In this document: piece by piece, positions 52,056-62,563 of the stretch
Layout: each line of letters begins with the position of its first letter
How positions within the stretch are numbered: the stretch's first letter is position 1
From: Ruficoccus amylovorans
GTDB taxonomy: Bacteria; Verrucomicrobiota; Verrucomicrobiia; Opitutales; Cerasicoccaceae
DNA length: 64,000 nt
Direction of reading: 5' to 3'
Assembly (NCBI RefSeq): GCF_014230085.1
Contig: NZ_JACHVB010000012.1
Span: 62,001 to 126,000, forward strand
Notes under the pieces: model-generated
Told to the model about the DNA's origin: nothing
The model's database searches: none
Seen by the model: the letters and a program-made list of their open reading frames with translations, nothing else
Program-made: the position numbers and the translations under genes

Positions 52056-52132
52056 TGGTGGGCCCGCGGGGACTCGAACCCCGAACCAAAGGATTATGAG
52101 TCCTCTGCTCTAACCGATTGAGCTACAGGCCC
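52056..52132 (-). tRNA. tRNA with CAU anticodon (likely tRNA-Ile2; elongator Met possible)
   Basis: Read on the minus strand it begins GGGCCTGTAGCTCAATCGG and ends in GCGGGCCCACCA, with encoded CCA. The cloverleaf is complete: 7 bp acceptor stem, D loop with GGTTAGAGC, anticodon loop CTCATAA, T arm GGTTCGAGTCC. The anticodon is CAU. The GGACTCATAATCC anticodon arm is like that of many tRNA-Ile2 genes whose C34 becomes lysidine, but elongator tRNA-Met cannot be excluded by eye. Confidence 0.93.
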
Positions 52133-52426
52133 TTAGGTTTTAAAATAATCAGTATGTGAAGAACTGGGACGCTCTGCAAGCGCTTTTCCGGATGGAGTGC
52201 GGGCTGCCGGGCCGCGAGGGCCGACGCGTGGCCACACGCCACAGGGAAAGCGCGTAGCAAACACGGCCTCGACGGTGAGTTCAAGACCGAAAGCAGGCCC
52301 GCCTCAACGGCCCCGGTGGGCGGAGTCTGGGGCTTGGCGGAGGTGAGTGAAGGCGTGCGCGTCGGGGGCAGTGTCAGCGGGGGCAAGCGGCATAAAGGGG
52401 AAGATCGGGCTTCAGCCGGGGCGGGA

Positions 52427-53464
52427 ATGTCCGATTCAGGGCTTGTCGATTCGACGCGGCGGATTTTTAACCGTGTTTCTCACTCAGATTTTTTTATTCT
52501 TCCTGACCATATGCACCTGGCCGACCTCCCCGTAGAAGATTCCCCGAGCCTGCTCGATGAGCACGGTCCGGTTTTTATCCTCGGCTGTCCCCGTTCGGGG
52601 ACGACCTTCCTGTCGAGTTGTGTGGCGGCGATTCCCGGTGTGAGAGAATTTGTCGGGGTACTGGCCCCCCCGCGCATGATGCACCTGATCGGTTCCGGCG
52701 TGTCCACGCCCATTCGCGAAGAGTTGCTCTCGTGCGTGCGGGATATTTTCTGGCAGGCGTTCTGGCGGCGTGTTTATTTTCGCGGGGAAAAGCTTTCCCT
52801 ACTGGTCGAGCGCAGTATCGGCACCCGTGAGTTTCTGGAAAAACCGGACATGGACGGGAAAATCTTCTGTTACAAGGAGCCGTTCCTGTGCTTCGCGGCG
52901 GAGCACTTCGCGACGCATTTCCCGAAATCGAAATTTATCCACATTATCCGCGACGGACGCGACAACGCCGACTCTATGGTGCGCACCTACGGCGAAGCGC
53001 TCTCGGATGATGTGCTCGCCTCCGACCAACTCAGCTACAACAAGGTGTCGGAGATTGGCACCTGGCGGCGCATCGACGGCTTCAACTTTCCCTGGTGGCT
53101 CCCCGAGGCGGAGGAGACGGCCTTCCGGCAGATGTCAAAGTACGGTCGCTACGTGCGCCTGTGGAAGGAAATGACCCTGCGCTGCCGCGCGCTCGGTAAA
53201 ACGCTCCCGCCGGAGCGTTACTACGAGGTCAAGTACGACGAGTTCGTCAAGGAACCCGTCGCGCAGGGCAACCGCATCCGCGAATTTCTCGGTCATCCCG
53301 ACTCGGCCCAGTTCCAGAAGCGCCTGAACAAGGCCTTTACGAAATCGACCGGCATCTCCGGTCGTAACCAGCCGCCGGAGCAACTGGCCGAGGCACTCGC
53401 CATCGCCGGGGACCTGCTGGCCGAGCTTGGCTACTGCGAGCCGGACGGACAGGTGGGAGCCTGA
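52427..53464 (+). CDS. Sulfotransferase family protein
   Basis: A 345-residue enzyme that transfers sulfate from PAPS. The 5'-phosphosulfate-binding loop is at residues 51-62 (I-L-G-C-P-R-S-G-T-T-F-L) and the 3'-phosphate-binding segment is I-I-R-D-G-R-D-N-A-D-S near 165-180. A P-loop-like fold with late Y-E-V-K-Y-D-E-F-V-K-E-P is typical. The ATG at 52427 has GGGGCGGGA before it; an ATG at 52511 is a shorter option. Acceptor unknown; sulfated exopolysaccharide or lipid is a guess in keeping with sulfatases nearby. Confidence 0.85.
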   Translation: MSDSGLVDSTRRIFNRVSHSDFFILPDHMHLADLPVEDSPSLLDEHGPVFILGCPRSGTTFLSSCVAAIPGVREFVGVLAPPRMMHLIGSGVSTPIREELLSCVRDIFWQAFWRRVYFRGEKLSLLVERSIGTREFLEKPDMDGKIFCYKEPFLCFAAEHFATHFPKSKFIHIIRDGRDNADSMVRTYGEALSDDVLASDQLSYNKVSEIGTWRRIDGFNFPWWLPEAEETAFRQMSKYGRYVRLWKEMTLRCRALGKTLPPERYYEVKYDEFVKEPVAQGNRIREFLGHPDSAQFQKRLNKAFTKSTGISGRNQPPEQLAEALAIAGDLLAELGYCEPDGQVGA

Positions 53465-53568
53465 AACATCCGCTTTCCGTTGCGGAGAGCCACTGTCCCG
53501 AATCGGGCCGGTGCGGGCGGCGACAGCTCCGTGGACTATTCCGTGTGCGGGCTGCGCGTGTATCAGTT

Positions 53569-54519
53569 TTACAAATACAAACCGAGTGTGGCAAGGATGT
53601 GCTTGCCCCGCAGGGCGTTGATCCAGCGTTCGGGGATGTCCTCGCGTCCGTAGCGCACCCCCGCGATGCCCCCGGCGACGGCTGCTGTGGTGTCGGTGTC
53701 GTTGCCGAGCGAGACGGCTTTTTTTATGATGCGCTCGTAGCCGTACTCCTCGCAGGCGAGGCGGGCCGAGTTGAGGCAGTCCACCACGTAGCCCGTGCCG
53801 CTGCCCTTGGGCGGATCGTCGGGGCGGACGTGCTCCTCCAGCTCCCGCGCCGAGACCGGGTCAGCCGCGTAGATCATGCGCAGCGTGGCCACGGCGTCGC
53901 CCCACGGGTCGGGGTGGCGCTGCATCTCCCGTCGCGCCCACAGGCAGTACAGCGCGCAGCACACCTGCGAACGCGGATGCCGGTGTGTGAGCCGCGACTG
54001 CCGGTGTGCATCGAGCACCAGCGCCAGGTCGTTGCCCAGGTGCTGGAGGGCCAGCGGCAGGCAGCGCATGAGTGAGCCGTTACCGTTATTGCGGACACCG
54101 GACAGGCCCGAGTGGCTGGTGGAGATGCCTTTTTTCAGCCGGGCCAGGGCGACGCTGGTCTGGTTACCGATGTCGAAGGCGTAGCCGTCCACCGCCATGT
54201 ACCCGAAGTCGTGCCACTGCACGAGGCGGCGGGAGAAATCGAAGGCGTGGTAATAACCGCACTCCTGCAGTGAGGCGAGGAGGCAGAGAGCCTGTGCGCC
54301 GTCGTCGGACCAGGTGCCGGTTGGGACATCGGCGTAGGTGCGCAGGAAGCCCCGGGGCGGCTCCATATCGAGCAGGTCGAAGGGCGGCAACTCGTGCGGC
54401 AGTCGAAATTCGTAGGGCACGCCGACAGCGTCGCCGATCAGCATGCCCAGCAGCCCGGCTTCGAGCTGTTCCGGCGTGGCCAGCCGGGAAGGCGTTCTGG
54501 CATTGACCAGGCAGTTCAT
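53569..54519 (-). CDS. draG: ADP-ribosyl-[dinitrogen reductase] hydrolase
   Basis: A 316-residue ADP-ribosylglycohydrolase. Di-metal ligand motifs are present: G-M-L-I-G-D-A-V-G near 25, T-W-S-D-D-G-A near 72, and N-D-T-D-T-T-A-A-V-A-G near 265. It removes ADP-ribose from the nitrogenase Fe protein (NifH), restoring activity. It is the last gene of the nif unit, 34 bases after draT, which fixes the assignment over other ADP-ribosylglycohydrolases. The ATG at 54519 has AAGGA six bases upstream; longer in-frame extension would overlap draT. The family is usually near 300 residues, so length is normal. Confidence 0.9.
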   Translation of the reverse strand: MNCLVNARTPSRLATPEQLEAGLLGMLIGDAVGVPYEFRLPHELPPFDLLDMEPPRGFLRTYADVPTGTWSDDGAQALCLLASLQECGYYHAFDFSRRLVQWHDFGYMAVDGYAFDIGNQTSVALARLKKGISTSHSGLSGVRNNGNGSLMRCLPLALQHLGNDLALVLDAHRQSRLTHRHPRSQVCCALYCLWARREMQRHPDPWGDAVATLRMIYAADPVSARELEEHVRPDDPPKGSGTGYVVDCLNSARLACEEYGYERIIKKAVSLGNDTDTTAAVAGGIAGVRYGREDIPERWINALRGKHILATLGLYL

Positions 54520-54553
54520 GGTGTTCCTTGATGAATAATAAAATACGCTGCAT

Positions 54554-55360
54554 TCAGTACAGCAGTTCCCGGACCCAGTAGTTGCCGCCGACGACAAGAT
54601 ATTCATCTTCACCCTTGAGTAGTTGGCTGGGTAATAGCTGGCTGAAGAAAACGACTTTGGCCGCGGCCACGGTAGCCTGCCAGACTGTCGAGCCGAACTC
54701 CCAAGCCCTTTCCCGGTCGTCGGTGAAGGAGATGAGGTTGTTCAGACGCACGCATGACTCGCGCCGCGCCCGGGTTTCGAAAACGGGGTGCTCCTCCGGG
54801 TCGAAGGTGCCGCGATAGAGGGTGAGCACCTCGCGCTCCGGCCAGCGGCGGGCCAACTCGTATTGGCAAAACTCATAGAGCAGATCGAGCTGGGAAAAAA
54901 TGCAGTTGGTCTTGGCGCTGCCGCGCATGCGGTCCAGGGCAAAACGGTGGTCTTCCTCCCCTCCGTCGAGCGGGCGGAGCACGCCCCGGTGGTAGGTGGG
55001 CAGGATGCCGAAGCGGCTCTGAACCCAGCTCTTGAGCACCGCGCCTTCGATGCCGTTGCTGTCCACGCCCCAGCCGCGCAGGAAGCGGATATAGCTGTTG
55101 CGCAGGCTGCTGCGGGCCTTGCCGTGGTAGTTCTCCCACTGGTGCAGGGCAAACTTCACAGAGACGTAGTCGTGAAAAACCTGCCCGCGCTCCATCGGGT
55201 CGGGGATTCCCTCCAGCCTCCGGAAGAGGTGGACATTCGACTCGCGCACGCCAGCGATGCTGAGTGGGACCGGTGCGAGGTTAAACTCATCCGAGGCGAT
55301 AATCCAGGGTGGGATTTCGCAATGGTTGATGGTAGGCTGGCCCGGTCCTTGGGAGATCAT
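54554..55360 (-). CDS. draT: NAD+-dinitrogen-reductase ADP-D-ribosyltransferase
   Basis: A 268-residue enzyme that switches off nitrogenase by ADP-ribosylating an arginine of NifH using NAD+. Signature blocks are visible through the protein: P-W-I-I-A-S-D-E-F-N-L near 17, L-R-N-S-Y-I-R-F-L-R-G-W-G-V-D-S-N near 85, Q-L-D-L-L-Y-E-F-C-Q-Y-E-L near 160, V-R-L-N-N-L-I-S-F-T near 205 and A-W-E-F-G-S-T-V-W near 222. It precedes draG by 34 bases in the usual draTG order. ATG 55360 is preferred; TTG 55366 is in frame. It is separated from the flavodoxin gene by 154 bases, so it may have its own promoter. Confidence 0.93.
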   Translation of the reverse strand: MISQGPGQPTINHCEIPPWIIASDEFNLAPVPLSIAGVRESNVHLFRRLEGIPDPMERGQVFHDYVSVKFALHQWENYHGKARSSLRNSYIRFLRGWGVDSNGIEGAVLKSWVQSRFGILPTYHRGVLRPLDGGEEDHRFALDRMRGSAKTNCIFSQLDLLYEFCQYELARRWPEREVLTLYRGTFDPEEHPVFETRARRESCVRLNNLISFTDDRERAWEFGSTVWQATVAAAKVVFFSQLLPSQLLKGEDEYLVVGGNYWVRELLY

Positions 55361-55514
55361 TGGCAAAGGGCTTGAGCGAGATTCATGCCGGGGAGCAATT
55401 GTGTGTATTCAAAATCCGATACGGGAAAGCGGAAAAACGGGCACAGCTAACACCAGCCCCTGATTTTCCCAGCGGAGTAGTGGCTATTTGGCGGATGTTA
55501 ATTTGCGAAAAAAA

Positions 55515-55985
55515 TCAGGCGGCCCCGACGCCGTAAACGTCCTTCATGGCCTTCCAGAAATCCTTCGACCAGCCGATGTAAGTGACCATGAAGTCTGCGC
55601 CCATGTCAGTGCGGGGAAGCACCGCTTTGGCACCGAGAGCGGCGAGCTTGGCATCGACTTTTTTGCCGCACTCGCAGAACTGCATGTACTCGTTGTCGCC
55701 GAGCGCGAGCACGGCATACTCCAGGTGGCTGAGGTCAACGCTGGCGGCAAAAAGTTCATCGCAAAAGTCCACGCACGTGGGGGGGGGCGCGCCGTCGTCC
55801 CAGGTGGAGATGATGACGAGGACCGGATTCTGGATGGCGGCTAGCTTTTCCACCGAGTAGTCGGAGAGATCGACGAGATCGACCGTGACTCCGTTTTTCT
55901 CGCCCTTGGCGGCGACTTTCTTGGCAAGCCCTTCGCTGTTGCCGGTTTCGGTTCCGTAGAGGACGGTTAACTTGATATCTGACAT
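55515..55985 (-). CDS. Flavodoxin, probable nitrogenase electron donor
   Basis: A 156-residue FMN protein. The phosphate-binding loop is Y-G-T-E-T-G-N-S-E-G (10-19), and later I-I-S-T-W-D-D-G-A-P-P and L-G-D-N-E-Y-M-Q-F-C line the isoalloxazine site. Sequence is closer to the flavodoxin module of sulfite reductase-like proteins than to classical NifF. Placed in the nif unit, it most likely carries electrons to NifH. A run of seven G/C bases (P-P-P) near 55780 is intact in frame. Confidence 0.85.
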   Translation of the reverse strand: MSDIKLTVLYGTETGNSEGLAKKVAAKGEKNGVTVDLVDLSDYSVEKLAAIQNPVLVIISTWDDGAPPPTCVDFCDELFAASVDLSHLEYAVLALGDNEYMQFCECGKKVDAKLAALGAKAVLPRTDMGADFMVTYIGWSKDFWKAMKDVYGVGAA

Positions 55986-56064
55986 GGCTGGTTGCTGTGG
56001 TTGTGGGTTGGCTGTTGTTTAAAGGCTGTGGTCGGAGTGGATGGCGGGAGGCTGATTAGGCGGT

Positions 56065-56550
56065 TCAGGTGCAGACTGTGGCGCCTATGTTCATCTTCGG
56101 GCGGCTCCAGCGAAACCTGCCCCCGGCGATACCTCCGGTGAGGCCGAGCGCCTCCAGCATCTGGCGGTTGTCAGCGGGCGGCTCACAGGAGAAGTCGTCT
56201 TTAAAGGTCTGGCCGAGGCTGCCGGGCGAGCCCTGATAAAGGATCTTGCAGGCCAGTACGACGTCCGAACTGTCCTCCTCGGAGCTTCCCTGGATCGCGA
56301 ACACGCGGTGGAGGCTGACTTCGGTCAGGCTTTCGGGCAGCATGTCGAGCACGATCAGGTGCGTGTCCGCCGGAAGCTTCGGGTCGATCAGCGGGATGAG
56401 ATCCTTGTTTATCAGGTTCCAGGTGTAAGGCGTATCGGCGCTCGTGTGCTGCAAGAGGTAGCGCGCGAGCAGCCCGTCCTCTCCGGTCAGTTTGACCGGG
56501 CCGAGCCGGGTGTAGTGGTTGTTTTCGCAGTGATAAAGCCAAAAACTCAT
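56065..56550 (-). CDS. Unknown protein coupled to nifV
   Basis: A 161-residue soluble protein I do not recognise. It starts M-S-F-W-L-Y-H-C-E-N-N-H-Y-T-R-L-G and ends S-R-P-K-M-N-I-G-A-T-V-C-T, with a conserved-looking L-I-V-L-D-M-L-P-E-S-L-T-E-V-S-L-H-R-V-F-A-I-Q-G segment split by strands. Its ATG overlaps the nifV stop by four bases (ATGA), so it is translated with homocitrate synthase. That and its place before the flavodoxin point to a role in nitrogen fixation. Cys residues at 8, 105, 122 and 160 could bind metal, but that is speculation. Confidence 0.6.
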   Translation of the reverse strand: MSFWLYHCENNHYTRLGPVKLTGEDGLLARYLLQHTSADTPYTWNLINKDLIPLIDPKLPADTHLIVLDMLPESLTEVSLHRVFAIQGSSEEDSSDVVLACKILYQGSPGSLGQTFKDDFSCEPPADNRQMLEALGLTGGIAGGRFRWSRPKMNIGATVCT

Positions 56551-57689
56551 GACCAGACCTCGTTGTGATTAAGAAGAAAGTTCTCCAGGGCGTGTTTAAA
56601 CTCCTCGCTCGAAAGCCCGCGTCCGAGACGTTCGGCCTCGCGGCGGACAAGAGGCAAAAGATCCTGCGCCAGCGTACGGGTGAGCGGTGTGCCCAGTTCG
56701 GTCGCGGCTTGCGCAAGCGCGGCTGACCCGCTGTGGCGGCCGATGACAAAAGACTGCCGCGCGCGACCGACATCCTCGGCACGCACGGTCTCGTAGCTGG
56801 CGCGATCTTCTGCCAGGCCGCGGCAGTGGATGCCGGACTCGTGCTGAAAACACCCCGCGCCGGTGACCGGCTTATCCCAGGCCAGGCGGCGCCCGGAGGC
56901 GTTGGCGACGAGGTCGCTCAGTGCGGCGAAGCTTTTAAAATTTATGCCCAGATCCATGTCAGCCGTGTGTCGCAAAGCGGCAGCGGTGACTTCGAGGGCG
57001 GCGTTACCGGCGCGTTCACCGAGGCCGTTGACGGTTACACTGGCGCAATCGGCCCCCGCGATAAACGCGGCCACGGTATTACCCACGGCCATACCGAGGT
57101 CGTTGTGCCCGTGGAACTCGATTTCCATGTCTGTGGCACCTCGGATTGCGCGGATGAGATCCATCGTGCTCTGCGGGTTAAGACAGCCGACGGTATCGGC
57201 CAGTCGTAACCGGCGCGCGCCGACGGACTCGGCCGCCTGCGCAAACTCGACGAGATAACCCGGATCGGCCCGGGAAGCGTCCTGTGCGCCCACGCTGAAG
57301 TAGGTGAAATGGCGCTTCGCCTCGCACGCCAGTTCTGAAAGCATGGCCAGCGCCCACGCCGCATCTTTTTTCCAGATACGCATGTGCAGGGCGCTGGCGG
57401 GCAGAGAAAAGTGAAACCCGTCAGCCCCGGTCTGGGCCGCAGCCTCCAGGTCCTGATGGGTGGCGCGCCCCCACGTCGTGAGGCGGCAGGGAAGGCGCTG
57501 GGCGATGATGGCCTGGATGTGCTCTACCTCATTCGGGCCCATGACGGGGATGCCCACCTCCAGCTCGGTCACGCCGGCCTCGGCGAGTTGGCGGGCGATG
57601 GCCATCTTTTCTGCAAGGGTGAAAACAACGCCCGCCGCCTGTTCGCCGTCGCGCAGGGTGGTGTCGATCAGATAGCGAGTGTGTTTCAC
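56547..57689 (-). CDS. nifV: Homocitrate synthase NifV
   Basis: A 380-residue enzyme condensing acetyl-CoA and 2-oxoglutarate to homocitrate, the organic ligand of FeMo-co. Visible: I-D-T-T-L-R-D-G-E-Q near 8-17, the metal-binding F-H-G-H-N-D-L-G-M-A near 190, V-N-G-L-G-E-R-A-G-N near 222 and H-E-S-G-I-H near 279. Length is typical of NifV rather than of the longer isopropylmalate synthases. It follows the Mop gene by five bases and overlaps the next gene by four, in the middle of the nif unit. Confidence 0.94.
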   Translation of the reverse strand: MKHTRYLIDTTLRDGEQAAGVVFTLAEKMAIARQLAEAGVTELEVGIPVMGPNEVEHIQAIIAQRLPCRLTTWGRATHQDLEAAAQTGADGFHFSLPASALHMRIWKKDAAWALAMLSELACEAKRHFTYFSVGAQDASRADPGYLVEFAQAAESVGARRLRLADTVGCLNPQSTMDLIRAIRGATDMEIEFHGHNDLGMAVGNTVAAFIAGADCASVTVNGLGERAGNAALEVTAAALRHTADMDLGINFKSFAALSDLVANASGRRLAWDKPVTGAGCFQHESGIHCRGLAEDRASYETVRAEDVGRARQSFVIGRHSGSAALAQAATELGTPLTRTLAQDLLPLVRREAERLGRGLSSEEFKHALENFLLNHNEVWS

Positions 57690-57694
57690 GAATG

Positions 57695-57907
57695 TTAGTC
57701 CTCTATGCCGAGCAGGACGCTGCTGGCCTTGATGACGGCGACCGCGCAGCCACCGACACTCAGGCCGAGCGACTCCACTGCGTGGTTCGTGATGATGCTG
57801 ACGACCTCCTCGCCGCCTGCCAGGGCGATGACGACTTCGGAATTAACCGAGCCCTTTTCAATAGAGACGACTTTGCCCTTCAGTTGATTGCGTGCGGATA
57901 TTTTCAT
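57695..57907 (-). CDS. Molybdopterin/molybdate-binding protein (Mop, TOBE domain)
   Basis: A 70-residue single TOBE/Mop domain: M-K-I-S-A-R-N-Q-L-K-G-K-V at the start, then V-N-S-E-V-V-I-A-L and V-A-V-I-K-A-S-S-V-L-L-G at the end. Such proteins assemble into hexamers that store molybdate for nitrogenase cofactor synthesis. It lies five bases before nifV in the nif unit. Confidence 0.9.
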   Translation of the reverse strand: MKISARNQLKGKVVSIEKGSVNSEVVIALAGGEEVVSIITNHAVESLGLSVGGCAVAVIKASSVLLGIED

Positions 57908-57931
57908 GTATTTTATGTTGGATGGTTGTGG

Positions 57932-58243
57932 TCAGTCTTCGGAAATGAGGTTGGTCTTGCAGACCTCGCCATCTTCTATCGAGTCGAGTATCTCATCAAT
58001 CAGCTCTTCGGTCGCTTTCTCGTAGAAATGACCGGCGGGGTAGTCGATGATGACCGGGCCGCGTGTACACATGTTAAGGCAGCCGGTCATGGACACCTCC
58101 ACGCCGTTGAGCATGCGGTCCTGCACCTCGCCCTGAGCGTAGGAGAGCAGGTTGATGGATTCCTTGTTGCAGCACACGCCTTTGAGTTCGCCGGAGGCGC
58201 GGGCACTGCCGCAGATGAACAGGTGATGTTCGGGCTTATTCAT
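57932..58243 (-). CDS. Thioredoxin-like [2Fe-2S] ferredoxin
   Basis: A 103-residue ferredoxin of the thioredoxin-like fold. The likely cluster cysteines are C11, C24/C25, C55 and C59 (F-I-C-G-S-A-R, V-C-C-N, T-G-C-L-N-M-C), the spacing of the family. It ends E-V-C-K-T-N-L-I. Members often sit in nif clusters, in some species as FdxD, and may protect nitrogenase or carry electrons. It lies between nifB and the Mop gene. Confidence 0.88.
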   Translation of the reverse strand: MNKPEHHLFICGSARASGELKGVCCNKESINLLSYAQGEVQDRMLNGVEVSMTGCLNMCTRGPVIIDYPAGHFYEKATEELIDEILDSIEDGEVCKTNLISED

Positions 58244-58321
58244 GATTAAGGTCAGATTGATTGCTAATGGTTAATCGTTGGTTGTGTCATTGAATTTGAA
58301 TACAAGGCTCTCGACGCGTGC

Positions 58322-59638
58322 TCAGCCGCAGCCGGTCCCGTCGCCCCCGCAACTGACGCCGGAGCCGCACCCCTTGAAACTGCGGACCAGGCTCGGGGGG
58401 AGCTCCGTCCCGTGAAAGACGGCCGCCAGCCCGGCGTCAATCATTCCCTCCATCTCAATCACGCGGATGCCTCCTGCCTTGAGCGCCTGCTTTGGGGTTG
58501 AACCGGCGGCATTGACCAGAACGGCCCGGCAGTCCTGAAGCATCGTGGCGAGTTCCAGCCAGCGCCGGTCGCCGCAGCCTGCCTCCGGGGCGGTGCGCTT
58601 CTCGACGGCGATAAACTCCTCCTCGTCACCGGGATCGACCGCGAAGATGGTGAACTCACGCGCTTCGCCCAAGTGCTGGTTTACGAGCATGCCCTCGCGG
58701 GTGGCCACAGCCACGTACTCGCGGGTCTCCTGGGGGTTCAGCGGGAGCCGTGAGCAGTCGCGGATCAGCTGCTGAATCTCCTCGGTGTTCTGCTGGCCCA
58801 GCCGGCCCACCGCGTCGGCGCGGCAGCGCGCGCAGTGCGTCATCAGGTTGATGTGCTCGCCGCACTTGAGCCGTACGCCGAATCGCATCTTGGCATCCGG
58901 TTCGGGAAGGTTCTCAAAAACCGTTTCAGCCGTGGGCAAGAGCGGGATGCAGTTCATGATGTCCGCGCCCAGCGAGGAGACCGTTTTGGCAATCTGCGGC
59001 AGGTGCGTGTCGTTGACGCCGGGGACGATGATCGAGTTTACTTTGGCAATCATGCCGTACTGCTTGATCCAGCGGATGGCCTGGAGCTGGCTCTCGATCA
59101 TGAGTTCGCCCGCCTGGCGGTGGCGGTAGATGCGCTTGTCGTGGCGCGCCCAGGCATAGACCTGCCCCGCGATTTCCGGGTCCACACCGTTCATGGTGAT
59201 GGTGACGTGCGAGACTTTCAACTCGGCCAGCTCGCGGACGTAGTTTTCGGTCAGTCCGAGACCGTTGGTGGAGAGGCAGAGAATCATCTTCGGGTACTTC
59301 TCCCGCACGAGCCGGAAGGTCTCCATCGTCTCCGTCGGGTTGGCGAAAGGGTCGCCCGGGCCGGCGATGCCAACGACTGCTATGTCGTCTCGCATCTCCA
59401 TGACTTTATCGAGGTAGGCAAGCGCCTGTCCGGGGGAAAGTACGGCGGAGGTGACACCGGGTCGGCTTTCGTTGACACAGTCAAAATCGCGGTTGCAGTA
59501 GTTGCACTGGATGTTGCACTTCGGCGCGATAGGCAGGTGGATGCGCCCATAAGTAGCGCAGGCCCCCTTGCTGAAGCACGGGTGGTTGTCGAGGTTGATT
59601 TCCGAAGGGTCGATGTTCGTCGCAGTCGCTGTGGTCAT
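58322..59638 (-). CDS. nifB: Nitrogenase cofactor biosynthesis protein NifB
   Basis: A 438-residue radical SAM enzyme that makes NifB-co, the Fe-S-C core of FeMo-co. The N-terminal radical SAM cluster motif is C-N-I-Q-C-N-Y-C (Cys 41, 45, 48), with the preceding H-P-C-F-S-K-G-A-C and later R-P-G-V-T-S that are NifB-specific. The C-terminal ~110 residues form a NifX-like domain (V-A-V-A-T-R-E-G-M-L-V-N-Q-H-L-G), so no separate nifX is needed here. The tail, G-C-G-S-G-V-S-C-G-G-D-G-T-G-C-G, is Cys/Gly-rich. An AGAGGA lies upstream of the start. Confidence 0.96.
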   Translation of the reverse strand: MTTATATNIDPSEINLDNHPCFSKGACATYGRIHLPIAPKCNIQCNYCNRDFDCVNESRPGVTSAVLSPGQALAYLDKVMEMRDDIAVVGIAGPGDPFANPTETMETFRLVREKYPKMILCLSTNGLGLTENYVRELAELKVSHVTITMNGVDPEIAGQVYAWARHDKRIYRHRQAGELMIESQLQAIRWIKQYGMIAKVNSIIVPGVNDTHLPQIAKTVSSLGADIMNCIPLLPTAETVFENLPEPDAKMRFGVRLKCGEHINLMTHCARCRADAVGRLGQQNTEEIQQLIRDCSRLPLNPQETREYVAVATREGMLVNQHLGEAREFTIFAVDPGDEEEFIAVEKRTAPEAGCGDRRWLELATMLQDCRAVLVNAAGSTPKQALKAGGIRVIEMEGMIDAGLAAVFHGTELPPSLVRSFKGCGSGVSCGGDGTGCG

Positions 59639-59687
59639 GATGTTTTCCTCTCTGGCTGTGCCGGGTAGTGTAAAGTAGCGGTGTGTT

Positions 59688-61093
<1,406 letters not shown>

Positions 61094-61097
<4 letters not shown>

Positions 61098-62533
61098 GCC
61101 GCACCTCCTTTGCTGGCGAGTGTACCTGGATCTTGATTGGCGGATTCATCAGAGCCGGGCAGGCGCAGGGCCTTGACCTGGCGGCGGGGGGCGAACTTCC
61201 AGACCGGCGAGCAGGCGCTGTTGGCGACCTCCTCGGCGAAGTGAAGCATCCCCTCGAATCCTGCCAGCGGGATCTTGCGCTCGTGGTTGTGGTCGCAGAA
61301 GGCGACCCCGAGCTTGAAGGCGATAGGGCGCTCCTTGACGCCGCCGATGAAAAGGTCTACGTCTTTTTCCAGAACAAACTTGGCCAGTTCCAAAGGGTTG
61401 GAGTCGTCCACGATGACGGTGCCTTGGTCGCAGATTTCCTTGAGCTGTTCGTAATCCTCGGCACTGCCGGTTTGGGTGCCGGCGAGCACGGTCTTCATCC
61501 CCAGCGCCCGCAGCGCGAGCACGAGCGAGAAGGCCTTGAATGCGCCGCCCACATAGAGGGCGGCTTTTTTGCCTTTGAGGCGCTTTTTGTACTGCTTGAG
61601 CTTCGGCGCGTAGAGGGAGATTTCCTCGCGGACAAGCTCCTCGGCACGGCGCAGCAGCTCAGGGTCGCCGAAGTGCTCGGCGGCGGTGTAGATAGCACGG
61701 GCTGTATCCTCGAAACCGAAGAAGGAGACACGCTCCATCGGGATGCCGTAGTTATCTTTGAGCAGTTTGGAAAGGTGGGTCATCGACCCGGAACACTGCA
61801 CGAGGTTCAGCTTCGCCCCGTGGCAGCGGCGCAGGTCGTCCACCCGGCCATCGCCGGTGATGGTGGAGACGACCTGGATGCCGATTTTCTCAAAGTAGCC
61901 CCGGATCATCCAGGCTTCCCCGGCGATGTTGAACTCACCCAGCAGGTTAATACTGTAGGGGGAAATACCGCTGGTGTCTCCGGTGCCAACGAGCTTGTAA
62001 GCAGCTTCGCAGGCGGCCTGGTAGCCGCTCTTTTTCGTACCCTTGAAGCCGGGCGAATCGACCTGGATGCAGTCGATGCCGGTTTCCTTTGTGACCTGCT
62101 TGCAGACCGCTTCGACATCGTCACCGATGAGGCCGACGATGCAGGTCGAGTAAACAAAGGTTGCCTTGGGGCGGTAATAATGGATCAGCTCGATGAGCGA
62201 AGCCTTGAGCTTTTTCTCGCCGCCGAAGATGACTTCCTTTTCCGCCAGGTCGGTCGAGAAGCTGTTGCGGTTGAGCTGCGGACCGGATGAAAGGGAGCCG
62301 CGGATGTCCCAGTTATAAACCGCGCACCCGATCGGGCCGTGGACGATGTGCAGCGCGTCGGCGATGGGGTAGAGCACGACTCGCGAGCCGCAGAAGGCGC
62401 ACGCGCGCTGGGTGACGGAACCGGCGGCGCTCTTTTTGTCGCAAGAAAATTCCTTGCCCGACCCCTTGGTCCAGACCTGGCCCGACCGCTCCTCAAGTAC
62501 GCGAATTGAACTGGGTGTGTTGACGCTGTTCAT
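61094..62533 (-). CDS. nifE: Nitrogenase iron-molybdenum cofactor scaffold NifE
   Basis: A 479-residue protein, alpha subunit of NifEN, on which NifB-co matures to FeMo-co. Typical features: V-L-E-E-R-S-G-Q near 12, Q-R-A-C-A-F-C-G-S-R-V-V near 42, I-V-H-G-P-I-G-C-A-V-Y-N-W near 64, S-T-C-I-V-G-L-I-G-D-D-V near 130 and G-G-A-F-K near 328. It overlaps nifN. A sigma-54-like box lies close upstream (62550-62563). No Shine-Dalgarno is evident before the ATG. Confidence 0.95.
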
Positions 62534-62549
62534 CGGTAATTAAGGTTAA

Positions 62550-62563
62550 GCTTTAAGCGTGCC
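62550..62563 (-). promoter_or_regulatory. Candidate sigma-54 (-24/-12) promoter of nifE
   Basis: On the minus strand GGCACGCTTAAAGC matches the -24/-12 pattern GG-N10-GC with a full GGCACG left half. It would start transcription about five bases before the nifE ATG, which is short, so either the message is nearly leaderless or this is a chance match. No NifA-type TGT-N10-ACA site was found in the same gap. Confidence 0.35.
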
